Source of the DNA: an uncultured Lachnospiraceae bacterium
GTDB taxonomy: Bacteria; Bacillota; Clostridia; Lachnospirales; Lachnospiraceae
NCBI GenBank assembly: GCA_947177925.1
Contig: CAMWWJ010000067.1
Coordinates: 1-12,537, forward strand
Direction: 5' to 3'
Length of the DNA: 12,537 bases
The notes under the pieces are model-generated. The model was not told where the DNA came from and ran no database searches. It saw nothing but the letters and a program-made list of their open reading frames with translations. This document shows positions 1 to 6,671 of this stretch, in pieces. The first letter of the stretch is position 1. Each line of letters starts with the position of its first letter. A program made the translations under genes and the position numbers.

Positions 1-152
1 AGTAATATGTGGGTATTTTATTACAATAAACAGGTCTGTAAAGCGTATCGAGGTTGTTGCCTAGTTGGCTTTGATACTGCATTATAGAAGGAATTGTAGC
101 ATGAAGGTCAACTAAATTATAGTTTTCCTAATAATGATTTACTTGATTTGTC
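1..152. other. No supported gene; upstream flank
   Basis: No gene can be supported here. Two + strand frames are open from the window edge, one ending at a TAG at 85-87 and another ending near 60, but fewer than 30 codons are visible and nothing in them is recognisable. Either could be the tail of an upstream gene. No tRNA cloverleaf, terminator or insertion-sequence end was recognised. Confidence 0.4.
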
Positions 153-181
153 TTGATAAAATTTGATATCAAGCATATAAT
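153..181 (+). promoter_or_regulatory. Promoter of the toxin-antitoxin operon with nested operator-like repeat
   Basis: TTGATA at 153-158 and a perfect TATAAT at 176-181 are separated by 17 nt, the ideal sigma-A arrangement. Transcription would start near 188, about 50 nt before the antitoxin ATG. An inverted repeat CTTGATA (152-158) / TATCAAG (167-173) lies between and over the two elements, and TTGATA also recurs directly at 163-168. RelB-type antitoxins normally repress their own promoter, so this repeat is the natural operator candidate; that role is inferred. Confidence 0.75.
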
Positions 182-236
182 AGTATTAGAAACAACTGCA
201 AAACAACTACTATATGAAGTGGAGTGGAGGCATATT

Positions 237-536
237 ATGGCAGAACAGGTATTGATTCAGTTTCGTGCAGATAAAGCATTAAAACAGGAAGTGACAGAAA
301 TCTACGAATCTCTTGGGATGGATTTGCCCACGGCATTGCGTATGTTTATGAATAAAAGTAAAATGGTCAAGGGTGTTCCGTTTGATGTAAGGATACCGGA
401 AAATACGGTTACAAGAGCTGAGGCAATGAGAGCTTTTGAGGATCTGCGGGCGCAAGCAAGTGATCTTCCGGAGATGACATTGGAAGAAATCAATGCAGAA
501 ATAGCGACGGCAAGAGCAGAAAGAAAAAAGAGGTAA
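237..536 (+). CDS. RelB/DinJ-family type II antitoxin
   Basis: A 99-residue protein of the RelB/DinJ antitoxin family. The N-terminus (EQVLIQFRADKALKQEV) fits the DNA-binding beta-strand and first helix of a ribbon-helix-helix dimer. It is followed by the family's usual sequence around GMDLPTALRMFMNKS and the VPFDVRIPE segment. The lysine/arginine-rich C-terminal half is where such proteins bind and neutralise the toxin. The start at 237 is chosen because GGAGTGGAGG lies at 221-230. The frame is open back to 153, but that upstream part overlaps the promoter and would not be transcribed. The toxin gene begins 4 nt after the stop, so both are probably on one mRNA. The protein likely represses its own promoter through the repeat at 152-173. 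RelB-family proteins are best known with RelE/YafQ toxins; here the partner is a PIN protein. Confidence 0.87.
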   Translation: MAEQVLIQFRADKALKQEVTEIYESLGMDLPTALRMFMNKSKMVKGVPFDVRIPENTVTRAEAMRAFEDLRAQASDLPEMTLEEINAEIATARAERKKR

Positions 537-540
537 CAGC

Positions 541-969
541 ATGACATATTATGCGGTAATAGACACCAATGTATTTATAGCTGCTCTTTTATCAAAAAAT
601 AGTGATGCTGCAACGGTAAAAGTGTTGCGGGCAATTATTGACGGCAGGATTGTACCGCTGTATCATAATGAGATTTTGGCTGAATATGATGAGGTGCTTC
701 ATAGAGAGAAATTTCATTTTCAAGAGAAGTCCATACAGATGGTACTTACGGCGGTTAAAGAATTCGGTATGGAGGTTTTTCCACAGCCTACAGGAGAAAT
801 CCTTATTGATATGGATGATTTGATTTTTTATGAAGTAGCTATGGAAAAGCGGGATGATGATGCGTATTTAGTGACGGGGAATCAGAAGCATTACCCGATT
901 AGAGATTTTATTGTTACACCAAATGAGATGATAAAATTGCTTGAAGGAAATGGTATGGAGAGGGAATGA
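541..969 (+). CDS. PIN-domain toxin (COG1569-like putative RNase)
   Basis: A 142-residue PIN-domain protein, expected to be a metal-dependent RNase and the toxin partner of the preceding antitoxin. The first strand carries the canonical acidic start VIDTNVFIAAL with D8 and N10. The EILAEYDEVL helix supplies a second acid (E48 or E44), and the DMDD stretch (D90-D93) a third. The segment DAYLVTGNQKHYP matches the TGN-x-KH-P ending typical of the COG1569 branch, where the fourth acid is replaced by N. Length is normal for a complete single-domain PIN toxin. AAGAGG just upstream overlaps the antitoxin's end and supplies the ribosome site. Its stop overlaps the next gene's start in an ATGA arrangement, so translation of the large downstream protein is probably coupled. 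The target RNA cannot be told from sequence. Confidence 0.9.
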   Translation: MTYYAVIDTNVFIAALLSKNSDAATVKVLRAIIDGRIVPLYHNEILAEYDEVLHREKFHFQEKSIQMVLTAVKEFGMEVFPQPTGEILIDMDDLIFYEVAMEKRDDDAYLVTGNQKHYPIRDFIVTPNEMIKLLEGNGMERE

Positions 970-3362
970 ATATGAAGAAAAATAAGGGAATTCCTTTTGA
1001 TGAGTTTTATAGCAATGGCTATATCGATTTGGGAAGAATAGGAAATTTGGTGACAATAAGAAATCATTTTACGGAAGAAGATATTGCGAGTATTCAAAAG
1101 AATCTAGCAGAACAATACGAAGAGAAAAAAACAGAAATAGATGATTTGATTACAGATATAAGGAACAATATCAGTATATGTAATCCTCTCCTGTTGCTGA
1201 TGTCTGCAACAGATCGAGGTATGATGAATTTAATAAATACGGTTTCTGAAAGTCAACTTAATGCGGAAGAAAATTTTAAATTAAGAGCTACGGAATACAT
1301 ACAAAGTATTTTGGTTTCGCAAGAAAGTAATTATAAAGAAGCAGACGATGAACAAGTAGAGTTAATTGAACAGATATTGTTAAAAGTTGATAAGCTATAT
1401 GAGAGTATTCCATTATTTTACAATTATTGGTCAGCAAAGGCTTTAAATGAAGATGAAACTTTAACTAGGGAGGATATTTCATACATTATTGAGGCGCAAT
1501 TAATGGGAAATGTGCGTGGCAAAAGATATCAGTTTCAGCAATTAAATACTCTGGAAACATTATTGATGCCACATTCTGCAAAACTGCTGGAAATATATAA
1601 TATTTCTTCAGGGGATATTTTAGAAGGATTAAAAAAATTAGAAAAATCGCTTTCTGCTGGAAAACTTGATGCAATGAAAGAGATGATGCAAGAATTTGAT
1701 GATTTTCAAAAGGAATCAGCGGGAAAAAGTCTGGAAGAAGTGAAAGTCATTTTAGATAAGATTCGTGATGATAGTCGCCATTGGGAACTGAGTAGAAAAT
1801 GTTTTGGGTCAGATTTATATAATGTTAAATTGGTAACTAGATGGAGCGATGAATTTGTAAATAGTTTGTCATGGGGTTTAGGTGAGAGTACCGACTTTAT
1901 AAAGAAGGACGAGTTTTCTGCTTGGCCTATGGTAGACTTACCTGTTCAAAAGAAGCCTTTTATAAAAATAAACCAGGTGAGTTACTGCTTTGATTATTAT
2001 AATCTTTTCGATAATATATATCGGATTATTCAAAAAGATGTAAGTAGACACGACAATAATTACAAATGGGCTGATATACAAAAAGAAGCAAGCGAAGCAT
2101 TAGTTGAAATGCAATTTAAAAAGCTGTTACCAGGATGCCAAAGTTATATAGGAAATTATTATCCTATAGAAAATTCATTGAAACAGATGGATGAAAATGA
2201 TATTTTGATATTATATGATGACACAATATTAATTGTGGAGGTAAAAGCGGGCTCATTTACTTATACACCAGCAATTACAGATTATAAGGCGCATAAAAAA
2301 TCCTTTGAGAATTTGATTGGAAAAGCTGATTATCAATGCGAAAGGACTCTGAAATACATTAATAAAAAAAAGCAAGTGTTTTTTTACGATGAATATAAAA
2401 ATATAAAATTTACTGTTGATAATACTCAATACAAAAATATTTTTACTTTTTGTGTGACGGTAGAGAATTTTAACGCATTTGAAGCGAAAATTGAGAAGAT
2501 GAATTTTCTGCAGATTAGTAGCGGAACAATAGCAATAAGTGTTGACGATTTAGATGTGTATGTGGAATATTTTGAGTCCCCATTATATTTTTTGCATTAT
2601 CTTAGACAAAGAAAAGCTGCTACAATGCTACCAACCTTAATGCTGAATGATGAATTGGATCATTTAGGTATGTATATTGTTCATAATAATTATGCTATGT
2701 TTGCGAGTGAATTTGGAGAATACAGTTCATTTGTTGCAAATGGATATAGAGAAGATTTAGATGGTTATTTTGCGGGACTATATTATAAAGGGCTATATAG
2801 AGCAAAACCGATTCAAGAAATTCCAGATAAATTAAGAGATATAATTTGTTTTGTACAAGAAAACGAATTACAAGGTAGAGTATCATTTGTAAACTTTCTT
2901 CTTGATTTGGCTCCGGTAACTAGAAATGAATTGATTGAAAGTATTCAATACTTATTGGAACGACAAAAAGAAGTTGGAAGAATGTTTCCTGTTATTAAGA
3001 ATGGAGACATGATGTATGGTTGTTTTGTGATGCAGAAAGGCATACAAGAAATTGATGAAAGATTTCGACTGAGCTATATGTACGCCAATATGATGAAAGT
3101 TAAGAAAGACGAAAGCTGGTATGTATTTATTAGCTATGATGATTTTGAAAGAATAAATGATGTACAGTATAGAAAATTATATATAGATGATATTGATAAG
3201 GAAGGCTATGATAGAAACACTCTGGAAAAGATAGCTGAAATAGTTTATGCGAATCGTGTAAAAAATATACTGGAAAAGGAGAATAAAAAGAAAATTTACC
3301 CAAATGATCCATGTCCATGTGGAAGTGGAAAGAAGTATAAAAAGTGTTGTGGTAAAAAATGA
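966..3362 (+). CDS. Predicted PD-(D/E)XK nuclease-like protein with C-terminal SEC-C zinc motif
   Basis: A 798-residue cytoplasmic protein with no signal peptide or membrane segment. Residues about 35-300 are highly charged and mostly helical, partly coiled-coil-like. A restriction-endonuclease-like core follows: a helix rich in acids (E377, E381), then a strand pair DILILYDDTILIVEVKAG with D412 and E425-V-K427, the D...ExK signature, and a downstream Q457 in DYQCERTLKYI. This resembles the NERD/Mrr-like nuclease superfamily. Residues about 530-770 have no family I recognise. The last 20 residues are a complete SEC-C motif with zinc-binding Cys783, Cys785, Cys794 and Cys795. SEC-C tails usually bind partners or ribosome/SecA-like surfaces. 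The gene overlaps the PIN toxin gene by ATGA; an alternative start is the ATG at 972. Parts are strikingly AT-rich (13 G/C in 2401-2460). A defence role is inference; nuclease activity is a motif-based prediction. Confidence 0.85.
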   Translation: MNMKKNKGIPFDEFYSNGYIDLGRIGNLVTIRNHFTEEDIASIQKNLAEQYEEKKTEIDDLITDIRNNISICNPLLLLMSATDRGMMNLINTVSESQLNAEENFKLRATEYIQSILVSQESNYKEADDEQVELIEQILLKVDKLYESIPLFYNYWSAKALNEDETLTREDISYIIEAQLMGNVRGKRYQFQQLNTLETLLMPHSAKLLEIYNISSGDILEGLKKLEKSLSAGKLDAMKEMMQEFDDFQKESAGKSLEEVKVILDKIRDDSRHWELSRKCFGSDLYNVKLVTRWSDEFVNSLSWGLGESTDFIKKDEFSAWPMVDLPVQKKPFIKINQVSYCFDYYNLFDNIYRIIQKDVSRHDNNYKWADIQKEASEALVEMQFKKLLPGCQSYIGNYYPIENSLKQMDENDILILYDDTILIVEVKAGSFTYTPAITDYKAHKKSFENLIGKADYQCERTLKYINKKKQVFFYDEYKNIKFTVDNTQYKNIFTFCVTVENFNAFEAKIEKMNFLQISSGTIAISVDDLDVYVEYFESPLYFLHYLRQRKAATMLPTLMLNDELDHLGMYIVHNNYAMFASEFGEYSSFVANGYREDLDGYFAGLYYKGLYRAKPIQEIPDKLRDIICFVQENELQGRVSFVNFLLDLAPVTRNELIESIQYLLERQKEVGRMFPVIKNGDMMYGCFVMQKGIQEIDERFRLSYMYANMMKVKKDESWYVFISYDDFERINDVQYRKLYIDDIDKEGYDRNTLEKIAEIVYANRVKNILEKENKKKIYPNDPCPCGSGKKYKKCCGKK

Positions 3363-3415
3363 AGAAATGAGTGGCTGCTGCGGAATACATATGGAAGCAA
3401 AGGAGATACGGTATC

Positions 3416-3661
3416 ATGGCAAACCTATCAAAAATGAAACGAGAGCGTATGCTTGCTTTTTTGGATATTATTCGAGAAGAACACAAGGCTGATGACGATG
3501 TGTTGAAGGCACTTGGAGAAATTGAAAGTGCGCTCAATTCAAAAAAATATGATCTGGTTTTGGAAGAACATGAGGAAGCTGTTGATGTACAGATGCAGGA
3601 TAGCATTCCTGTGTTTACGGAAATAGCAGATAAGGAAATCTGCACGGCAGTATTATTATAA
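3416..3661 (+). pseudogene. N-terminal remnant resembling a type III restriction-modification Mod methyltransferase
   Basis: An 81-residue ORF starting at ATG 3416 behind AAGGAG (3400-3405). A GTG start at 3371 would extend it by 15 residues. The text MANLSKMKRERMLAF, the DDDVLKALGEIESALN helix, LEEHEEAVDVQM and IPVFTEIADKEI closely recall, from memory, the N-terminal leader of type III Mod-like DNA methyltransferases in Firmicutes. In intact proteins this leader is followed by NFLLEGDNLHSL and the DPPYN catalytic motif. Here the frame ends after a short unrelated tail, so no methyltransferase motif is present and no res gene follows. I read it as a truncated gene left by a deletion or replacement at about 3640-3661. 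Alternatively it is a real small helical protein of unknown role. It begins 53 nt after the SEC-C gene and may be co-transcribed with it. Confidence 0.5.
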
Positions 3662-3710
3662 GAAGCCGGGAGTGCTGAATTTATGGTATGTTTTGAACCA
3701 TAAGGGATTG

Positions 3711-3732
3711 TTTTACTAAGATTTTACTAAGA
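3711..3732 (+). repeat. Tandem 11-bp direct repeat
   Basis: TTTTACTAAGA occurs twice back to back (3711-3721 and 3722-3732). A nearby inverted copy of its core, TTAGTAA at 3744-3750, can pair with TTACTAA at 3724-3730 to form a small hairpin, with ATAA/TTAT adding inner pairs. The 11-nt period and TTTACT core are similar to the Pho-box repeats elsewhere in this window, but no convincing -10 element or gene follows directly. Function is unknown. Confidence 0.6.
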
Positions 3733-3788
3733 ATAACGATTATTTAGTAAGAGGCTCTGGCACGAAGATAGAAATGAGTTTGATTCTT

Positions 3789-3831
3789 AGGACATTATTA
3801 ATTGTAAAAAACAATTATTAGTGTCCTTTTT
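3789..3831 (+). terminator. Rho-independent terminator
   Basis: Arms AGGACATTATTAATTG (3789-3804) and CAATTATTAGTGTCCT (3812-3827) pair over 16 positions with one G-U wobble and one mismatch, around a 7-nt A-rich loop. They are followed by TTTTT to 3831. It lies 128 nt after the Mod-like remnant and probably ends transcription from the toxin-antitoxin/nuclease operon. The stem is long and mostly A-T. Confidence 0.75.
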
Positions 3832-3839
3832 ATTACTTC

Positions 3840-3854
3840 TGGACATAATGTCCA
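3840..3854. repeat. Perfect 15-nt palindrome, possible operator or recombination site
   Basis: TGGACATAATGTCCA is a perfect inverted repeat of 7-nt arms around one central base. GGACA and TGTCC also form the outer ends of the terminator hairpin just upstream, so the motif recurs four times within 65 nt. It is too short a hairpin and lacks a T-run, so it is not a terminator by itself. A dimeric regulator site or a recombinase core are possibilities; neither can be shown. Confidence 0.5.
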
Positions 3855-3874
3855 AAAATAAATAAAGAAAATTG

Positions 3875-3898
3875 GCTCTGTAAAATGCAGAGCTTTTT
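3875..3898 (+). terminator. Short terminator-like hairpin
   Basis: GCTCTG (3875-3880) pairs with CAGAGC (3888-3893) around a 7-nt loop and is followed by TTTTT (3894-3898). The G-C content of the stem and the T-run fit a compact intrinsic terminator. It lies between the first terminator and the pstS Pho box, giving a second barrier against read-through into the phosphate operon. Confidence 0.6.
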
Positions 3899-3946
3899 AA
3901 TTGATAAAAATAATGTTGCTATATTCTGTGGATATATTTTTCTGAT

Positions 3947-4001
3947 TTTACAAAAATTTGACAAAAGTTGCGTTTTGGATTTTACAAGCAGTGCTTATCA
4001 T
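3947..4001 (+). promoter_or_regulatory. Pho-box promoter of the pst operon
   Basis: TTTACA (3947-3952), TTGACA (3958-3963) and TTTACA (3981-3986), with a weaker TTGCGT at 3968, form direct hexamer repeats on a roughly 11-nt register. This matches the TT(A/T)ACA-N5 repeats bound by PhoP in Gram-positive bacteria. A -10-like TATCAT sits at 3996-4001, 9 nt after the last hexamer, and there is no good -35 at the usual distance, as expected for an activator-dependent promoter. Transcription would begin near 4008, leaving a leader of about 35-40 nt before pstS. The same layout recurs at 10435-10489. Confidence 0.75.
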
Positions 4002-4047
4002 AATAAGCGTAGAACAAAACATCAGAGAGAAAAGGAGAAAAATGATT

Positions 4048-4857
4048 ATGAAAAAATGTATCAATTCTATTATTATTTTGGCACTTTTGCTTACAGTTAT
4101 GACAGGATGTGGGAAAACAGACAGCGGAACAGTATCTACGGATGGTTCGACTTCTATGGAAAAGGTGATCGGGGCATTGGGAGAAGCCTTTGAGGAAAAC
4201 AATTCCGGCGTGACCTTTACATATAACCCCACCGGTTCCGGTTCCGGGATTACGGCAGTGGCAGAAGGACGCTGTGATATTGGTCTTTCCAGCCGCAACT
4301 TAAAGGATGAAGAAAAGGCACAGGGATTGACTGAAACAATACTTGCCCTTGATGGCATTGCTGTCATTGTAAATCCTGATAATCCGGTAAATGACCTTGA
4401 CCTTGAAACGATTGGCAAGATTTACATGGGTGAAATAACGAACTGGAAAGACATAGGCGGCAATGATTTGGAAATTGTCCTGATTGGTCGTGAAGCAGGA
4501 AGTGGTACAAGAGATGGCTTTGAATCTATTACAGGTACAGAAGATGCCTGCAAATACCGTCAGGAACTTACATCTACCGGGGATGTGATTACAACCGTTG
4601 CAGGTAATCCAGCGGCAATTGGATATGCTTCCCTTGCGTCTGTAAAAGAGACGGTAAAAGCGCTTTCCGTTGGAGGCATTGTACCTACAGAAGAAACTGT
4701 AAAAGATGGAAGTTATGTAGTACAGCGTCCGTTTGTATTGGTAACAAAGAGCAGTACAGAACTTTCAGCAACAGCACAGAGATTCTTTGATTATATTACT
4801 TCATCTGAAGCAAATGAGATTATCTCATCTGCGGGTGCTGTACCAGTAAAAAATTGA
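4048..4857 (+). CDS. pstS: Phosphate ABC transporter substrate-binding lipoprotein PstS
   Basis: The extracellular phosphate receptor of the high-affinity Pst importer, about 269 residues. A lysine-led signal peptide with a hydrophobic core (IIILALLLTV) ends in the lipobox MTGC, so Cys21 should be lipidated and anchor it to the membrane. Phosphate-contacting segments of the PstS/PBP-like family are visible: DGSTSMEKV, NPTGSGSGI with CDIGLSSR, and GREAGSGTRDGF. The start at 4048 is preferred because AAAGGAG (4031-4037) is then 10 nt away; ATG 4042 adds two residues but leaves only 4 nt. The longer open frame back to 3958 overlaps the Pho box and is not used. It is the first gene of the operon, directly behind that promoter, and should be induced when phosphate is scarce. 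Confidence 0.95.
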   Translation: MKKCINSIIILALLLTVMTGCGKTDSGTVSTDGSTSMEKVIGALGEAFEENNSGVTFTYNPTGSGSGITAVAEGRCDIGLSSRNLKDEEKAQGLTETILALDGIAVIVNPDNPVNDLDLETIGKIYMGEITNWKDIGGNDLEIVLIGREAGSGTRDGFESITGTEDACKYRQELTSTGDVITTVAGNPAAIGYASLASVKETVKALSVGGIVPTEETVKDGSYVVQRPFVLVTKSSTELSATAQRFFDYITSSEANEIISSAGAVPVKN

Positions 4858-4893
4858 ACTTCGTTCAATTGCGAGATTCGCTTCGCGAACTCG
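4852..4893 (+). promoter_or_regulatory. Paired stem-loops in the pstS-pstC junction
   Basis: The first stem, AATTGAAC (4852-4859) with GTTCAATT (4863-4870), is a perfect 8-bp hairpin with a TTC loop spanning the pstS stop. The second, CGAG-A-TTCGC (4872-4881) with GCGAACTCG (4885-4893), has nine pairs, one bulged A and another TTC loop. AATTGC at 4867 and GCAATT at 4904 could form a competing long-range pair. No T-run follows, so full termination is unlikely. Such structures often protect or process the 3' end of the pstS message so that the binding protein is made in excess; that role is inferred. Confidence 0.6.
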
Positions 4894-4928
4894 AAAAAAC
4901 GAAGCAATTTCAAGAAAGGTGGAGTCAA

Positions 4929-5801
4929 ATGAAGAACAGAAAGCGGCTCATGGAGAATGCCATACATGGCATATTCCTGATACTTGGTCTGATTACGGTT
5001 GGCTGTGTACTTCTGATTACCGTTTACCTTGTTTTATCAGGAATTCCGGCTATCCGTAAAATAGGTGTTTTGAAATTCCTTTTTGGGAAGAAATGGGCTT
5101 CTACAGCAGCACAGCCGCAGTATGGGATTTTACCGTTTATCCTTACCAGTATTTACGGTACGGCTGGTTCAATCGTGATTGGAGTGCCGATTGGCTTTAT
5201 GACAGCGGTTTATCTCTCTAAGATTGCACCACCAAAAGTAAAGACTGTGATTGAAACGGCAGTCAGTCTGCTGGCAGGTATTCCTTCGGTAGTTTATGGA
5301 CTTGTAGGAATGATGGTACTTGTTCCGGGGATACGAATTGCTTTTCATATTCCGGACGGAGCCAGCCTGCTTGCTGCCATTATTGTACTTGCTATTATGA
5401 TTTTACCCTCAATCATCAAAGTATCGCTTACGGCATTAGAAGCTGTTCCAAAGGAATATGAGGATGCTTCACTTGCGCTTGGCGCAACGCCGATTGAAAC
5501 GTACTTCCGAGTATCTGTTCCGGCAGCAAAAAGCGGTATCGCAGCGGCTGTCGTGTTAGGAGTTGGCAGGGCTATTGGTGAGGCAATGGCTATTATGATG
5601 GTTGCAGGGAACGCACCTAATATGCCGAAAGTTTTTCAGAGTGTCCGTTTCCTTACAACCGCTGTGGCAAGTGAAATGTCTTATGCGGCTGATGGAAGTT
5701 TACAAAAACAGGCATTGTTTTCAATTGCGCTGGTGCTGTTCCTCTTTATCATGCTGATAAATGCCGTTTTGAATTTCTTTTTGAAACACAGTAAGGAGTA
5801 A
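4929..5801 (+). CDS. pstC: Phosphate ABC transporter permease PstC
   Basis: One of the two membrane permeases of the Pst importer, about 290 residues. An N-terminal transmembrane helix (FLILGLITVGCVLLITVYLV) is followed by the PstC-like stretch PAIRKIGVLKFLFGKKW and then five further hydrophobic segments. Family hallmarks include LLAGIPSVVYGLVGM and the EAA-type cytoplasmic loop EDASLALGATPIETYFRVSVP, which contacts the PstB ATPase, then GRAIGEAMAIMMVAGN. The start at ATG 4929 is chosen because AAAGGTGGAG lies just upstream (4915-4924) and the protein then begins in the usual place. The frame is open back to 4854, but that extension would run through the stem-loops. It pairs with PstA to form the channel. 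The next gene starts right after the stop. Confidence 0.95.
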   Translation: MKNRKRLMENAIHGIFLILGLITVGCVLLITVYLVLSGIPAIRKIGVLKFLFGKKWASTAAQPQYGILPFILTSIYGTAGSIVIGVPIGFMTAVYLSKIAPPKVKTVIETAVSLLAGIPSVVYGLVGMMVLVPGIRIAFHIPDGASLLAAIIVLAIMILPSIIKVSLTALEAVPKEYEDASLALGATPIETYFRVSVPAAKSGIAAAVVLGVGRAIGEAMAIMMVAGNAPNMPKVFQSVRFLTTAVASEMSYAADGSLQKQALFSIALVLFLFIMLINAVLNFFLKHSKE

Positions 5802-5807
5802 ATGAAA

Positions 5808-6671
5808 ATGCAAAAACAATCTATTTCCCTTAGAAGGAAAACATATATTGCAGTCATGCGTGTGATGATGGGAATTTCTGTAAGCATTACCTGTGCATTG
5901 GTATTATTTTTGATCGGCTATGTGCTGTGGAAAGGACTGCCTAATGTATCATGGGAACTGCTTACTACTAAGCCGAGCTATCTGTCTGATCGGATAGGAA
6001 TCCTGCCGGATATTCTTAATACAGTCTATATTGTAGTTGCAACTTTGGTATTTGTTCTCCCGCTTGGAGTAGGTGCAGCCATTTACCTCACGGAATATGC
6101 CAAAAACAAGAAGCTGGTAGACATGATTGAATACGCCGCCGAAACCTTATCAGGAATTCCTTCTATTATTTATGGGCTTGTAGGTATGCTGTTTTTCTGT
6201 CAGTTCTTTGGTATGAAAACTTCCCTTTTAGCAGGAGCGTTTACACTAGTAATCATGAATCTGCCTACGGTCATGCGTACCACACAGGAGAGCTTGAAAA
6301 CGGTGCCGCAAAGCTATCGAGAAGGTGCTTTCGGACTGGGGGCTGGAAAATGGCGTGTGATTTATACCGTTGTACTTCCCGGATGTATTGATGGAGTTAT
6401 AACAGGCTGTATATTGTCAGTTGGGCGTATTCTTGGGGAATCGGCGGCACTTCTTTTTACGGCTGGTTTTGCCCATGCCTTAAACGGGATTTTTGAAGGA
6501 CTTGGCAGCGCAGGAGCAACGCTGACAGTTGCATTATATGTCTATGCAAAAGAAAATGGAGAGTTTGGTATTGCGTTTGCAATTGCCGCTATCCTGATGA
6601 TTTTGACTGTGTTCATCAATCTATCGGCAACACTGGTGGGCAGCTACTTCCAGAAAAGGAGAAATGTATGA
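5808..6671 (+). CDS. pstA: Phosphate ABC transporter permease PstA
   Basis: The second Pst permease, about 287 residues. It has a first membrane helix near residues 15-40 (ISVSITCALVLFLIGYVLW), the PstA-typical TKPSYLSDRIGILPDILNTVY, then ETLSGIPSIIYGLVGM and five further hydrophobic segments. The EAA loop reads EGAFGLGAGKWRVIYTVVLP and is followed by GRILGESAALLFTAG. AAGGAG at 5793-5798 favours ATG 5808 (9 nt away); the in-frame ATG 5802, immediately after the pstC stop, is an alternative but only 3 nt from the ribosome site. The 3' end overlaps pstB as ATGA, suggesting coupled translation and balanced subunit amounts. Confidence 0.95.
   Translation: MQKQSISLRRKTYIAVMRVMMGISVSITCALVLFLIGYVLWKGLPNVSWELLTTKPSYLSDRIGILPDILNTVYIVVATLVFVLPLGVGAAIYLTEYAKNKKLVDMIEYAAETLSGIPSIIYGLVGMLFFCQFFGMKTSLLAGAFTLVIMNLPTVMRTTQESLKTVPQSYREGAFGLGAGKWRVIYTVVLPGCIDGVITGCILSVGRILGESAALLFTAGFAHALNGIFEGLGSAGATLTVALYVYAKENGEFGIAFAIAAILMILTVFINLSATLVGSYFQKRRNV

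Noticed and set aside
1..152. CRISPR, tRNA or attachment site at the left edge
   Set aside because: No regular repeats, cloverleaf or direct-repeat pair with the 3661-3900 region could be found by eye.
153..236. N-terminal extension of the antitoxin
   Set aside because: The extension starts inside the -35 element and upstream of the predicted transcript start. A strong ribosome site supports ATG 237.
3130..3645. 171-codon minus-strand ORF across the SEC-C tail and Mod-like remnant
   Set aside because: It spans two + strand frames in antisense, is serine/phenylalanine-rich and has no motif.
3901..3927. Possible extra pstS promoter, TTGATA with TATTCT
   Set aside because: The spacer is only 15 nt and the -10 is poor. 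The Pho-box promoter downstream explains the gene better.
3885..4193. 102-codon + strand ORF overlapping the pstS promoter and start
   Set aside because: It runs through the Pho box and overlaps pstS in another frame. It has no good ribosome site and no recognisable domain, so it is a shadow.
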